From an uncultured Oscillospiraceae bacterium (GTDB lineage: Bacteria; Bacillota; Clostridia; Oscillospirales; Acutalibacteraceae): a stretch of DNA of 7,496 nucleotides. The stretch spans positions 1-7,496 of the forward strand of contig USLV01000054.1 in NCBI GenBank assembly GCA_900555705.1. Reading direction: 5' to 3'. Of the stretch, positions 1 through 6,391 are shown piece after piece. The number at the start of each line of letters is the position of its first letter. Positions within the stretch are counted from its first letter, which is position 1. The notes beneath the pieces were generated by a model. The model searched no databases, was not told the origin of the DNA, and was given only the letters and a program-made list of their open reading frames with translations. Made by a program: the position numbers and the translations under genes.

Positions 1-5
1 ACCTT

Positions 6-34
6 ATTATACGCGCTTATCCGGCATGTTTCAA
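6..34 (-). promoter_or_regulatory. SigA-type promoter reading leftward out of the window
   Basis: On the minus strand TTGAAA (34-29) and a perfect TATAAT (11-6) are separated by exactly 17 bp. It lies 10 bp beyond the tgt stop codon and points the same way as tgt, so it should drive a gene just outside the left edge. In many bacteria yajC or sec genes follow tgt; that identity is a guess from known gene order. No terminator hairpin is visible between the tgt stop and this promoter, so read-through from tgt is also possible. Confidence 0.65.
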
Positions 35-43
35 GGCTAAATC

Positions 44-1186
44 TCAAATTCGTGTGTCGAGCAGCTTGACATATCGGTCATGGAAGGCGGTAAAGGTGCC
101 TGCATCCAGCTCATCGCGGATGCGCTCCATCAGGTGATTGTAGAACCAGAGGTTATGCATGACGGCCAGACGCATACCCAGCAGTTCCTCTGCCTTGAAC
201 AGGTGGCGGATATAGGCGCGGGAGTAGTTCCGGCAGGCCGGGCAGCCGCAGGCGGGGTCAATGGGACGCTCGTCCCGCTCGTACTTGGCATTTTTGATGT
301 TAATGATGCCGCTCCATGTATTCAGGTGGCCGTGGCGGGCATTGCGGCTGGGCATAACGCAGTCAAACAAGTCTACACCGCGTGCTACGGCCTCGATGAT
401 GTTGCCGGGAGTGCCGACGCCCATCAGGTAACGGATCTTATCCTTGGGCATATAGGGCTCGACCGCGCTGATCATCTCGTACATCACCTCAGTGGGCTCA
501 CCCACAGCGAGGCCGCCGATGGCGTAGCCGTCCAGGTCCAGGTCAGCGATCTGCTTCATGTGCTCCACGCGCAGGTCGGCGAAGGTGCAGCCCTGATTGA
601 TGCCGAACAGCAGCTGATCCGGGTTGACCGAAATGCCCTCATGCTTCAGGCGGGCCATCTCGGCCTTGCAGCGCTTCAGCCAGCGGGTGGTACGCGCGCA
701 GCTGGCCTCGGAGTAGTCGTGCTGGGCCGGGTTCTCCACGCACTCGTCAAAGGCCATGGCAATCGTAGAGCCAAGGTTTGCCTGAATCTGCATGCTCTGC
801 TCCGGTCCCATAAAGATACGATGGCCGTCGAGGTGGGAGTTGAAGGTCACGCCCTCCTCCGTAATATGGCGCAGCTTGGCCAGACTGAACACCTGAAAGC
901 CGCCGCTGTCGGTCAGGATCGGCCCCTCCCAGCCGGAAAAACGATGCAACCCGCCGAGTGTGCGGACAAGCGCATCTCCCGGCCGCAGGTGCAGATGATA
1001 GGTGTTGCAGAGCATCACCTGACAGCGCAGCTCCCGCAGATCGTCGGCAGAGACCGCTCCCTTGATGGCACCGCAGGTCGCGACATTCATAAACGCCGGG
1101 GTCTGCACCGTGCCATGCGGTGTCTCAAACACACCGCGCCGTGCCGCGTCCTCCGTTTTCTGTATCGTCATTGTCTGATCCGCCAT
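44..1186 (-). CDS. tgt: Queuine tRNA-ribosyltransferase (tRNA-guanine transglycosylase), 380 aa
   Basis: Cytoplasmic enzyme that swaps guanine-34 of GUN-anticodon tRNAs for preQ1, the first tRNA-level step of queuosine synthesis. The family fingerprints are all present: DSGGFQ with the general-base Asp93, FDE with Asp147, GINQG with Gln198, GGLAVGE at 224-230, FDCVMPSRNARHG with nucleophile Asp275, and the zinc site Cys313, Cys315, Cys318, His344. The length is normal for a bacterial Tgt. Val228 in the LAVG loop is the residue usual in preQ1-using bacterial enzymes, whereas eukaryotic queuine enzymes have Gly there; preQ1 use is therefore inferred. The ATG at 1186 is chosen because GAGG sits 6 nt upstream. 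The reading frame stays open for 233 more codons upstream, but that stretch crosses the promoter, the terminator and the permease gene and is not coding. An in-frame ATG at 1171 has a poorer ribosome site. tgt has its own promoter and is separated from the ABC operon by a terminator. Confidence 0.97.
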   Translation of the reverse strand: MADQTMTIQKTEDAARRGVFETPHGTVQTPAFMNVATCGAIKGAVSADDLRELRCQVMLCNTYHLHLRPGDALVRTLGGLHRFSGWEGPILTDSGGFQVFSLAKLRHITEEGVTFNSHLDGHRIFMGPEQSMQIQANLGSTIAMAFDECVENPAQHDYSEASCARTTRWLKRCKAEMARLKHEGISVNPDQLLFGINQGCTFADLRVEHMKQIADLDLDGYAIGGLAVGEPTEVMYEMISAVEPYMPKDKIRYLMGVGTPGNIIEAVARGVDLFDCVMPSRNARHGHLNTWSGIINIKNAKYERDERPIDPACGCPACRNYSRAYIRHLFKAEELLGMRLAVMHNLWFYNHLMERIRDELDAGTFTAFHDRYVKLLDTRI

Positions 1187-1250
1187 ATTGTTCCTCTTTC
1201 CCGGAAGCACACATCGCCGGCGTTTCCGCGTTGTTCCCCATATGCCTTTC

Positions 1251-1279
1251 AGTATATCAAAATCCGCGTCGGAACGCAA
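1251..1279 (-). promoter_or_regulatory. SigA-type promoter of tgt
   Basis: On the minus strand the -35 is TTGCGT (1279-1274), the spacer is 17 bp and the -10 is TATACT (1256-1251), preceded by TGA, which gives an extended -10. Transcription should start near 1244, leaving a leader of about 58 nt. The leader has no preQ1-riboswitch-like layout that I can recognise. The -35 abuts the terminator of the upstream ABC operon. Confidence 0.7.
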
Positions 1280-1280
1280 C

Positions 1281-1318
1281 AGAGAAAAACCGTCCGGCGC
1301 ACAGTGCCGAACGGTTTT
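1281..1318 (-). terminator. Rho-independent terminator of the ABC operon
   Basis: Arms at 1286-1300 and 1304-1318 form a 15-bp stem with a 3-nt loop. On the minus-strand transcript it has one G-U wobble and one A-C mismatch. The descending arm runs into TTTTT (1289-1285). The stem begins 6 bp after the permease stop codon, so it ends the ABC operon and insulates tgt. Confidence 0.87.
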
Positions 1319-1323
1319 CAGAC

Positions 1324-2748
1324 TTATTTCACGTCCCGACGGCAGAAGCTGTCGCGGGCAACAAAAAGGAAACAGACCGTATATACGAGAAGGATGGCGA
1401 TCGCCTGTCCCAACGTGCTCGTGCTGTCGATCATCGCGAGCTCCGACACCGCCCGCATATCCAGTCCCATCAGCGAAGGCGCGGGGAAGTAAAGGGACAG
1501 ATCGGTGTGGGCAAAAAGCAGGAACTTGGCGCCCGGTATTGTAAAGCCAAGCACCTGGGAGACCAATCCGAGTATACTGGTCAGGAAACTGCCGCCATAG
1601 AGCGCCACAATTGACAGGGCGATGGCGGCGGCATTGCGTCGGGTGATCGCCGACAGCATCAGCGCAAGCGCACCATAGGCCACCGACGGCAACAGCAGCA
1701 ACGGGAATTTGATCAGCAGGTAGACAAGATAGGGCAGCCGTACCGTTTGCCCGAAAAGCGACACCACCTGCATCGCGCCCGCATCCGCAAACAGCGTGAG
1801 CATCCCGCTGATCAACGCACAGATCACCAGCAGCGCAGCGGCGCCGATCAGCAGCACTTCCATCGCCATCCACGCCTTGGCCCAAAAGATGCTGCTCCGC
1901 TTATGTGGTGTAATCAGCAGCAGCTTGACGGTACCCGAACTGAACTCTCCCGCAATCAGGCCGCCCGCGATCACCATCACGGCGATCATCAACAGCTCGG
2001 TCGAGGAAAGCGCGTTGTCGAGCGCCGCCGGGAAGGAGGTCATATCCAGCGGACGCGTATCGGTCCGCAGCCGCTCCAGCGCCACGGCATTCTCCCGCTG
2101 CAGCGCCGCACGCTGACGCGCATTGAGAAGCGTGCCCTGCTCGTTGGTCTCGCGCAGCAGGCTGAACCGGTTCCGCCGGATCAGCTCCAGCTGCTCCACT
2201 CGCCAGGTATCGGCTGTATCTTCGCCGCCGGTATACCAGTCAAACAGCCTGGAGACCGGCTGAATATCCATCTCCAGCATCATCTCCAGCATCTCGCGAT
2301 GCACCTGCCGTTCCGCATCGCTCTGGATGTCCACATCCAGGAAGTTCCCGCTGTCCAGTTGATACTGAACAAATCCGCGCCAGTCGTTTTTCTCCAGAAT
2401 CGTCCGGAGGCGGGCGGTTTCCCCCTCCACAGCGGTATCCGGCGATTCGCCCTGCTGCTCCAGCAGCATCCAGGAGGCATCCACCCGCCAGTCGGTCGGT
2501 GGGATCTCCTCCTCCAGCAGATAACGGTACCAGTCGGCTTCCGCCTTCGTGTCCGCCTGCTCCGCACCCCAGATCTGCTCCTCGTACATATCCTGCCATG
2601 TATAATCCGACTCATAGAATGAGAGATTGGCCGTCGCTCCCAGTAACAGCGTTGTCAGTGCCGACAGGCCGACCACGACCGCCAGAATCACCCATGTGGA
2701 GGCCTTTTTGTAAAGCTTGACCCGTTCGTTTTGTATCAGCTTAGCCAA
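1324..2748 (-). CDS. ABC-2 type transporter permease with a large extracytoplasmic loop, 474 aa
   Basis: Membrane subunit that should pair with the ATPase encoded just upstream. A basic N-terminus (MAKLIQNERVKLYKK) leads into a membrane helix at about 17-37. Residues 40-248 form a long polar, Trp- and Glu-rich domain, probably outside the membrane. Five further hydrophobic segments follow at about 248-267, 293-320, 339-369, 373-397 and 445-464. GEFSSGTVKLLL at 267-278 is the conserved cytoplasmic stretch of ABC-2 permeases of the NatB/BcrB kind. The TTG at 2748 is chosen because GGGGGGAGG lies 8 nt upstream and because it matches the usual start of the family; it overlaps the ATPase end by 8 nt. 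The frame is open to an ATG at 2829, but that would extend far into the ATPase gene. Substrate unknown; export or self-protection is an inference from ATPase type. A terminator follows directly. Confidence 0.93.
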   Translation of the reverse strand: MAKLIQNERVKLYKKASTWVILAVVVGLSALTTLLLGATANLSFYESDYTWQDMYEEQIWGAEQADTKAEADWYRYLLEEEIPPTDWRVDASWMLLEQQGESPDTAVEGETARLRTILEKNDWRGFVQYQLDSGNFLDVDIQSDAERQVHREMLEMMLEMDIQPVSRLFDWYTGGEDTADTWRVEQLELIRRNRFSLLRETNEQGTLLNARQRAALQRENAVALERLRTDTRPLDMTSFPAALDNALSSTELLMIAVMVIAGGLIAGEFSSGTVKLLLITPHKRSSIFWAKAWMAMEVLLIGAAALLVICALISGMLTLFADAGAMQVVSLFGQTVRLPYLVYLLIKFPLLLLPSVAYGALALMLSAITRRNAAAIALSIVALYGGSFLTSILGLVSQVLGFTIPGAKFLLFAHTDLSLYFPAPSLMGLDMRAVSELAMIDSTSTLGQAIAILLVYTVCFLFVARDSFCRRDVK

Positions 2749-3655
2749 TGACAGCGCCTCCCCCCGTGATCTCCATATATCGCTGCTCCAGCGAGGAATG
2801 TATCGCCTGCAGACCTGTGATGACGACATCCTGCTCCATCAGACGGCGATTGACAATCGCCAGCTCCTCCTCGGTCACCCGCAAATCGACGGTGTCCGCC
2901 GTCTGGTCCAGAATACGGTCGTCCAGGTGTTCCCGCAGCAGCACCATCGCCTGCTCCATCGGACGGAGCGTATAGCGGTAAACGGCGGTGCCGTTCTCCA
3001 TCAGGTCGTGCATGCTGCCGACCTTCAAAAGCTCTCCGCGATTGATGATGCCGACCGTATCGCACATCAGCTGCATCTCCTGCAAAATATGACTCGAAAC
3101 CAACACCGCAAGGCCGGTCTCCCGCGCAAGCCGTCCGAGCAGGTCACGAAACTCCTTGATACCGGCGGGATCCAGCCCGTTGGTCGGCTCGTCGAGAATC
3201 ATAATTTTCGGATTATGAATCAGCGCCTGTGCCACGCCAAGCCGCTGCTTCATACCGAGGGAATAGCTTTTGAATTTGTCTCGGATACGCTGCTGCATGC
3301 CGACCAGCTCAACCACCTCGTCCACCCGCCGTGCATCCGTACCGCAGGCTTTGGCCTGTAACAGCAGGTTGTCGTAGCCCGAGAGATAACCGTACATATC
3401 CGGATTTTCCACAATACCGCTGACCGCCCGCATCGCGTTTTCAAAATCCAACTCGATATTGTGACCGTCAATCCGAATCTCTCCGCTGTCGATTGCGAGC
3501 AGACCCAGGATCATTTTGATGGTCGTTGTTTTGCCCGCGCCGTTCGGCCCCAGAAAGCCGAAAATTTCTCCCTCCCGGACAGAAAAGCTGACATCCTTCA
3601 CAACCGGACGGGATCCAAAAAACTTGTGTACATGGTCAAGCTCCAAAACCGCCAT
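2741..3655 (-). CDS. ABC transporter ATP-binding protein, BcrA/NatA-like, 304 aa
   Basis: Cytoplasmic ATPase that powers the adjacent ABC-2 permease. Motifs in order: Walker A GPNGAGKT (36-43), the Q-loop region VENPDMYGYL (82-91), signature YSLGMKQRL (131-139), Walker B IMILDEP (151-157), D-loop NGLD (159-162) and H-loop SSH with His189. Residues from about 215 onward form the C-terminal accessory segment common in the bacitracin-resistance (BcrA) and lantibiotic-immunity (LanF) type ATPases. Glu83 stands where most ABC ATPases have the Q-loop Gln; a Glu here is, as I recall, usual for the BcrA branch, so this is not a defect. The ATG at 3655 has AGGAGG about 9 nt upstream, placed in the 18-nt gap after the preceding gene. 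The 3' end overlaps the permease start, which suggests translational coupling. Substrate cannot be read from the sequence. Confidence 0.96.
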   Translation of the reverse strand: MAVLELDHVHKFFGSRPVVKDVSFSVREGEIFGFLGPNGAGKTTTIKMILGLLAIDSGEIRIDGHNIELDFENAMRAVSGIVENPDMYGYLSGYDNLLLQAKACGTDARRVDEVVELVGMQQRIRDKFKSYSLGMKQRLGVAQALIHNPKIMILDEPTNGLDPAGIKEFRDLLGRLARETGLAVLVSSHILQEMQLMCDTVGIINRGELLKVGSMHDLMENGTAVYRYTLRPMEQAMVLLREHLDDRILDQTADTVDLRVTEEELAIVNRRLMEQDVVITGLQAIHSSLEQRYMEITGGGAVIG

Positions 3656-3673
3656 ATCGCGATCCCTCCTCTC

Positions 3674-4279
3674 TCATATCAGACCGAAGGATTCCCCATT
3701 GTCGTCCCATGCGAAATGGGTCACACGGTGAATCCGCCAGCCATTTTCCGTCTCTTTACAGGCGAGGGTAAGATACAGCGTCATCTCCTCCTCGTGCTCA
3801 TCCGTCAACTGGTTGGTATGATAGTCGTAGAACTGCCCGGATACCGCGTAGCGGCCGACGAGCTGGATATAGCCGGTATCCTCGGAAATGGTGCAGTTCC
3901 CGGTCGACAGCTCCTCCAGCCGGAGTGCGCGCAGGCGCATACCCATCTCCTGCTGCCCGGTGGCCATGGCCAGCACATACTCGGCGCTCTGCCCGATGTA
4001 CTGCGCTTCCTCCACAAAGAGCGGCTGCATCGCCGTCTCCAGTGCGCGGATTTCTCTCTCCTGTTCCTCCGGCTGCGTCAGGCGGAGAAGCTCACTGTCG
4101 GATGGCGTCAGATAGGGCTTCGCCAACGTGTGTACTGACTCGGCGAGCGCCCGCAGCTCCCGCTTATCCGGCAGCAGCAGAAGTTGTGTCGTCAACACAT
4201 ACAGCAGCGCCGCTCCTGCCAGCGCCAGCGAGAGAACCGCCCCCCGGTTGACGCGTTTCCAAAACGGCCGTTTATTCAC
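3674..4279 (-). CDS. Membrane-anchored protein of unknown function, first gene of the ABC operon, 201 aa
   Basis: I do not recognise this gene. The N-terminus is basic (MNKRPFWKRVNRG) and followed by one hydrophobic helix at about 13-36; the rest is soluble and probably extracytoplasmic. A charged, likely helical region (38-125) precedes a beta-rich C-terminal part (about 128-201). Its pattern TLYLTLACKETENGWRIHRV resembles the end of NTF2-like/SnoaL-type domains, but this is a weak visual impression. There is no lipobox Cys. The start is uncertain: GTG at 4279 has GGGGGA 7 nt upstream, while ATGs at 4300, 4294 and 4366 are in frame. I prefer the GTG because the predicted transcription start (about 4307) leaves almost no leader for 4300 or 4294 and excludes 4366. 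The stop is 18 nt before the ATPase start, so it belongs to the operon and may act as an accessory subunit or sensor. Confidence 0.8.
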   Translation of the reverse strand: MNKRPFWKRVNRGAVLSLALAGAALLYVLTTQLLLLPDKRELRALAESVHTLAKPYLTPSDSELLRLTQPEEQEREIRALETAMQPLFVEEAQYIGQSAEYVLAMATGQQEMGMRLRALRLEELSTGNCTISEDTGYIQLVGRYAVSGQFYDYHTNQLTDEHEEEMTLYLTLACKETENGWRIHRVTHFAWDDNGESFGLI

Positions 4280-4313
4280 ACCTGTATCCCCCATTCTCAT
4301 TTTGAATATCTCC

Positions 4314-4342
4314 AGTATAGCAGCCCTCTCGGGCAGCGTCAA
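4314..4342 (-). promoter_or_regulatory. SigA-type promoter of the ABC operon
   Basis: On the minus strand the -35 TTGACG (4342-4337) and -10 TATACT (4319-4314) are separated by 17 bp. Each hexamer is a 5-of-6 match to consensus. Predicted start of transcription is near 4307. An inverted repeat (4320-4337) fills the spacer and may be an operator. Confidence 0.75.
4320..4337. repeat. Inverted repeat filling the ABC-operon promoter spacer (candidate operator)
   Basis: GCAGCCC (4320-4326), TCTC, GGGCAGC (4331-4337). Six of seven arm positions are complementary, with the inner GCCC/GGGC perfect. It occupies exactly the 17-bp spacer and touches the -35. Binding by a regulator is inferred from position only; no regulator gene is in the window. 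Confidence 0.45.
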
Positions 4343-4410
4343 TCCAAATCTACCAAAATTGGCCATTTATTCCACTCTCTTGGGGTCCATGCATGTTTTC
4401 GGTTTTACAC

Positions 4411-4439
4411 TTGCGGTTTTTGCACAGATCGGGTATACT
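4411..4439 (+). promoter_or_regulatory. SigA-type promoter of the DUF2079/hydrolase operon
   Basis: The -35 TTGCGG (4411-4416) and -10 TATACT (4434-4439) have a 17-bp spacer. Transcription should start near 4446, giving a leader of about 45 nt that ends in a strong GGAGGGG ribosome site. The promoter is divergent from the ABC operon promoter, with about 68 bp between the two -35 elements. A second AT-rich TATAAT (4449-4454) has no suitably spaced -35. Confidence 0.7.
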
Positions 4440-4490
4440 AATAAGTATTATAATAGTGACAGACAGTTCTATATCAATGGAGGGGATTTC

Positions 4491-6389
4491 ATGTCTCTGC
4501 GCTCTCTGTTTTCGCGCGCTTCCTCGGACGAATCCGGAGCGTCCGACCTTTCATCGACGGACGACGTGCCGACGGCAAACGCCGATTCGTCACAGGTACT
4601 CCGGGAAATTTTCAATCCGGTTCGGGCGGGGCGGCGGCTGATGGCCTCGTGGCTGATCTGCTGCTGCGTACTGGTCGGCTGGTTTGAAAATTTTACGACG
4701 CTGACCTTTCCGGAAAACGTCCCGATCTGGCAGATTCCGGTTTTTACACTGGCTCTTTTCGCGGTTTTCTCTCTGCTTGCCACCCGGTTGTCCGCCCGCC
4801 TGGACAGTTTTCTGCTCTCCGCCTCGTCGGTGGTATTCTCCCTGCTGCTGGCCTATCATTACAGCGGCCGGGATCTCCCGGGCTTTTACGTCTCGCTGCT
4901 GATTGTCCTGGCCATCATACTGCTGCCGATCTGGCTGGAGCAAAAGCCGGCGGAAGGAAGACTGACGCTCGGACGCCGAGGACGCAACATCGGCATTCTG
5001 ATCTGCGGCCTTGTTTTTGTCGGCATTGTCGGCACACTGACCTGCCTGCGCTATACCAACTATCTGGCGCCCAACTATGACTTCGGCATCTTCTGCAACA
5101 TGTTCTACAACATGAAAACCTCGCTGCTCCCGATGGTGACCTGTGAGCGCGACATGCTGCTCTCGCATTTTGCCGTCCATGTCTCGCCAATCTATTACAT
5201 ACTGCTGCCCTTCTACGCCATCTTCCCCTCGCCGCTCACGTTACAAATCGGACAGGCCGTCGTGCTGGCGAGCAGTCTGATCCCCCTCTGTCTGCTGGCG
5301 AAAAAATATCAGCTCTCAAACGGCGAAACGCTCCTGCTGTCCATTGCGGCCGCCTGTTATCCCGCTCTGAGTGCCGGTACCTTTTATGATATCCACGAAA
5401 ACTGCTTCCTGCCGCCGCTGCTGCTCTGGCTCTTCGTCTGCTATGAGTACCAGCGCTTCGGCTGGATGTATGTCGCCGCGGCCGGTGTCCTGATGGTCAA
5501 AGAGGATGCCGCCGCCTATGTGCTGATCTTTGCGCTCTATCTCTTTTTTGCCCGCCGGGAACGGCGGCACGGCGCGCTGCTCGCCGGTGTCTCCCTGATC
5601 TATTTCGCGGCTGCTCTGTATCTGCTCGGTGCCCTCGGCGAGGGCGGTATGACCTATCGCTATGACAACCTTTCCGCGGGGGACGGCGGATTGACGGGTG
5701 TGCTGGTCACCTTCCTGCGCAATCCCGCCTACGTGCTGACCCAGCTCCTGTTCACCGACAACGGCAATGCCGGCAAATGGCTCTATCTGCTCAAGCTGTT
5801 CGCGCCGCTCGCCCTGCTGCCGATCTGTTCGCGTCGCTTCAGCCGACTCCTGCTGCTCGCACCGTTGCTGCTCAATCTGTTGACAACTTACGTCTATCAA
5901 TACGACATTAATTTCCAATACAGCTTCGGCATCACTGCCTTCCTGTTCTATCTGGCGGTGTTAAATGCCGCCGACCGGCCGCAGACAAATCGCCGGGCGC
6001 ATCTCCGCTTCGCGGCGCTGGCCTCGTCGCTGCTGTTTATCCTGGTGTGTCTGCCGACATTGCAGTCGCAGCTCTCCTGGAATAAAAACCACGGCGACAC
6101 CTTCCGGCAAATGGATGAGATTTTGGAGACGATTCCGGAGGATGCCTCCGTGACCACCTCCACCTTCCTCCTCCCTCACTTGGCCAATCGGGCCGAAATT
6201 TATGAGATTTACTATCATGGCGACAAAACCGACACCGATTATCTCGTGCTTGACATTCGATCCTTTTCAAAAAGTGAATCGGAGGAGCAGGCGCAGAAAT
6301 GGCGCGACGCAGGCTATGAAACCATCGCACGACATGAGGACATGATCGAAATTCTCAAGAAGCCGACACCAGAAGCGGAAGGGATATGA
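4491..6389 (+). CDS. DUF2079 family polytopic membrane protein, 632 aa
   Basis: Integral membrane protein with a dozen or more hydrophobic segments between about residues 52 and 522. Family marks are clear: YDFGIF (196-201), HF (226-227) followed by the SPIYYILLPFYAIFPSP stretch (232-248), DIHEN (300-304), VKEDAA (336-341), and the YDINFQYSFG stretch (471-480). The C-terminal 110 residues form a soluble domain, including DASVTTSTFLLPHLANRAEIY (551-571) and DYLVLD (583-588), as expected for the family. DUF2079 proteins are thought to be related to GT-C glycosyltransferases that use polyprenyl-phosphate sugars, but no reaction is established to my knowledge. The first 50 residues are Ser/Asp-rich, without a signal peptide, and probably cytoplasmic. 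The ATG at 4491 is chosen for GGAGGGG at 4479-4485; the frame is open upstream to 4128, but that part crosses the promoter. The stop overlaps or nearly touches the hydrolase start, so the two are one operon. Confidence 0.94.
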   Translation: MSLRSLFSRASSDESGASDLSSTDDVPTANADSSQVLREIFNPVRAGRRLMASWLICCCVLVGWFENFTTLTFPENVPIWQIPVFTLALFAVFSLLATRLSARLDSFLLSASSVVFSLLLAYHYSGRDLPGFYVSLLIVLAIILLPIWLEQKPAEGRLTLGRRGRNIGILICGLVFVGIVGTLTCLRYTNYLAPNYDFGIFCNMFYNMKTSLLPMVTCERDMLLSHFAVHVSPIYYILLPFYAIFPSPLTLQIGQAVVLASSLIPLCLLAKKYQLSNGETLLLSIAAACYPALSAGTFYDIHENCFLPPLLLWLFVCYEYQRFGWMYVAAAGVLMVKEDAAAYVLIFALYLFFARRERRHGALLAGVSLIYFAAALYLLGALGEGGMTYRYDNLSAGDGGLTGVLVTFLRNPAYVLTQLLFTDNGNAGKWLYLLKLFAPLALLPICSRRFSRLLLLAPLLLNLLTTYVYQYDINFQYSFGITAFLFYLAVLNAADRPQTNRRAHLRFAALASSLLFILVCLPTLQSQLSWNKNHGDTFRQMDEILETIPEDASVTTSTFLLPHLANRAEIYEIYYHGDKTDTDYLVLDIRSFSKSESEEQAQKWRDAGYETIARHEDMIEILKKPTPEAEGI

Positions 6390-6391
6390 AT

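Noticed and set aside
1187..1244. preQ1 riboswitch in the tgt leader
   Set aside because: The leader is short, lacks the class I pattern of a small hairpin followed by an A-rich pseudoknot tail, and shows only short GC-rich palindromes.
80..1492. 470-codon open frame on the plus strand opposite tgt
   Set aside because: It is antisense to a fully conserved tgt and runs through the tgt promoter and the terminator. Its composition (His, Gln, Ala, Val rich) is typical of a shadow frame in GC-rich DNA, and no motif is recognisable.
1187..1885. Upstream in-frame extension of tgt to 613 residues
   Set aside because: The extra 233 codons cross the tgt promoter, the terminator and the permease gene in another frame, and look nothing like Tgt. 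The ATG at 1186 has a proper ribosome site.
1747..2622. 291-codon plus-strand open frame opposite the permease
   Set aside because: Very rich in His, Gln, Arg and Pro, no motif, antisense to a convincing permease.
3407..3409. Glu83 in place of the Q-loop Gln of the ABC ATPase as an inactivating change
   Set aside because: The ENP form is, as I recall, normal in the BcrA/lantibiotic-immunity branch, and all other ATPase motifs are intact.
4590..5918. Two minus-strand open frames (4590-5180 and 5316-5918) opposite DUF2079
   Set aside because: Gln/Glu/Arg-rich complements of a hydrophobic membrane protein; no promoter, no ribosome site and no family signature.
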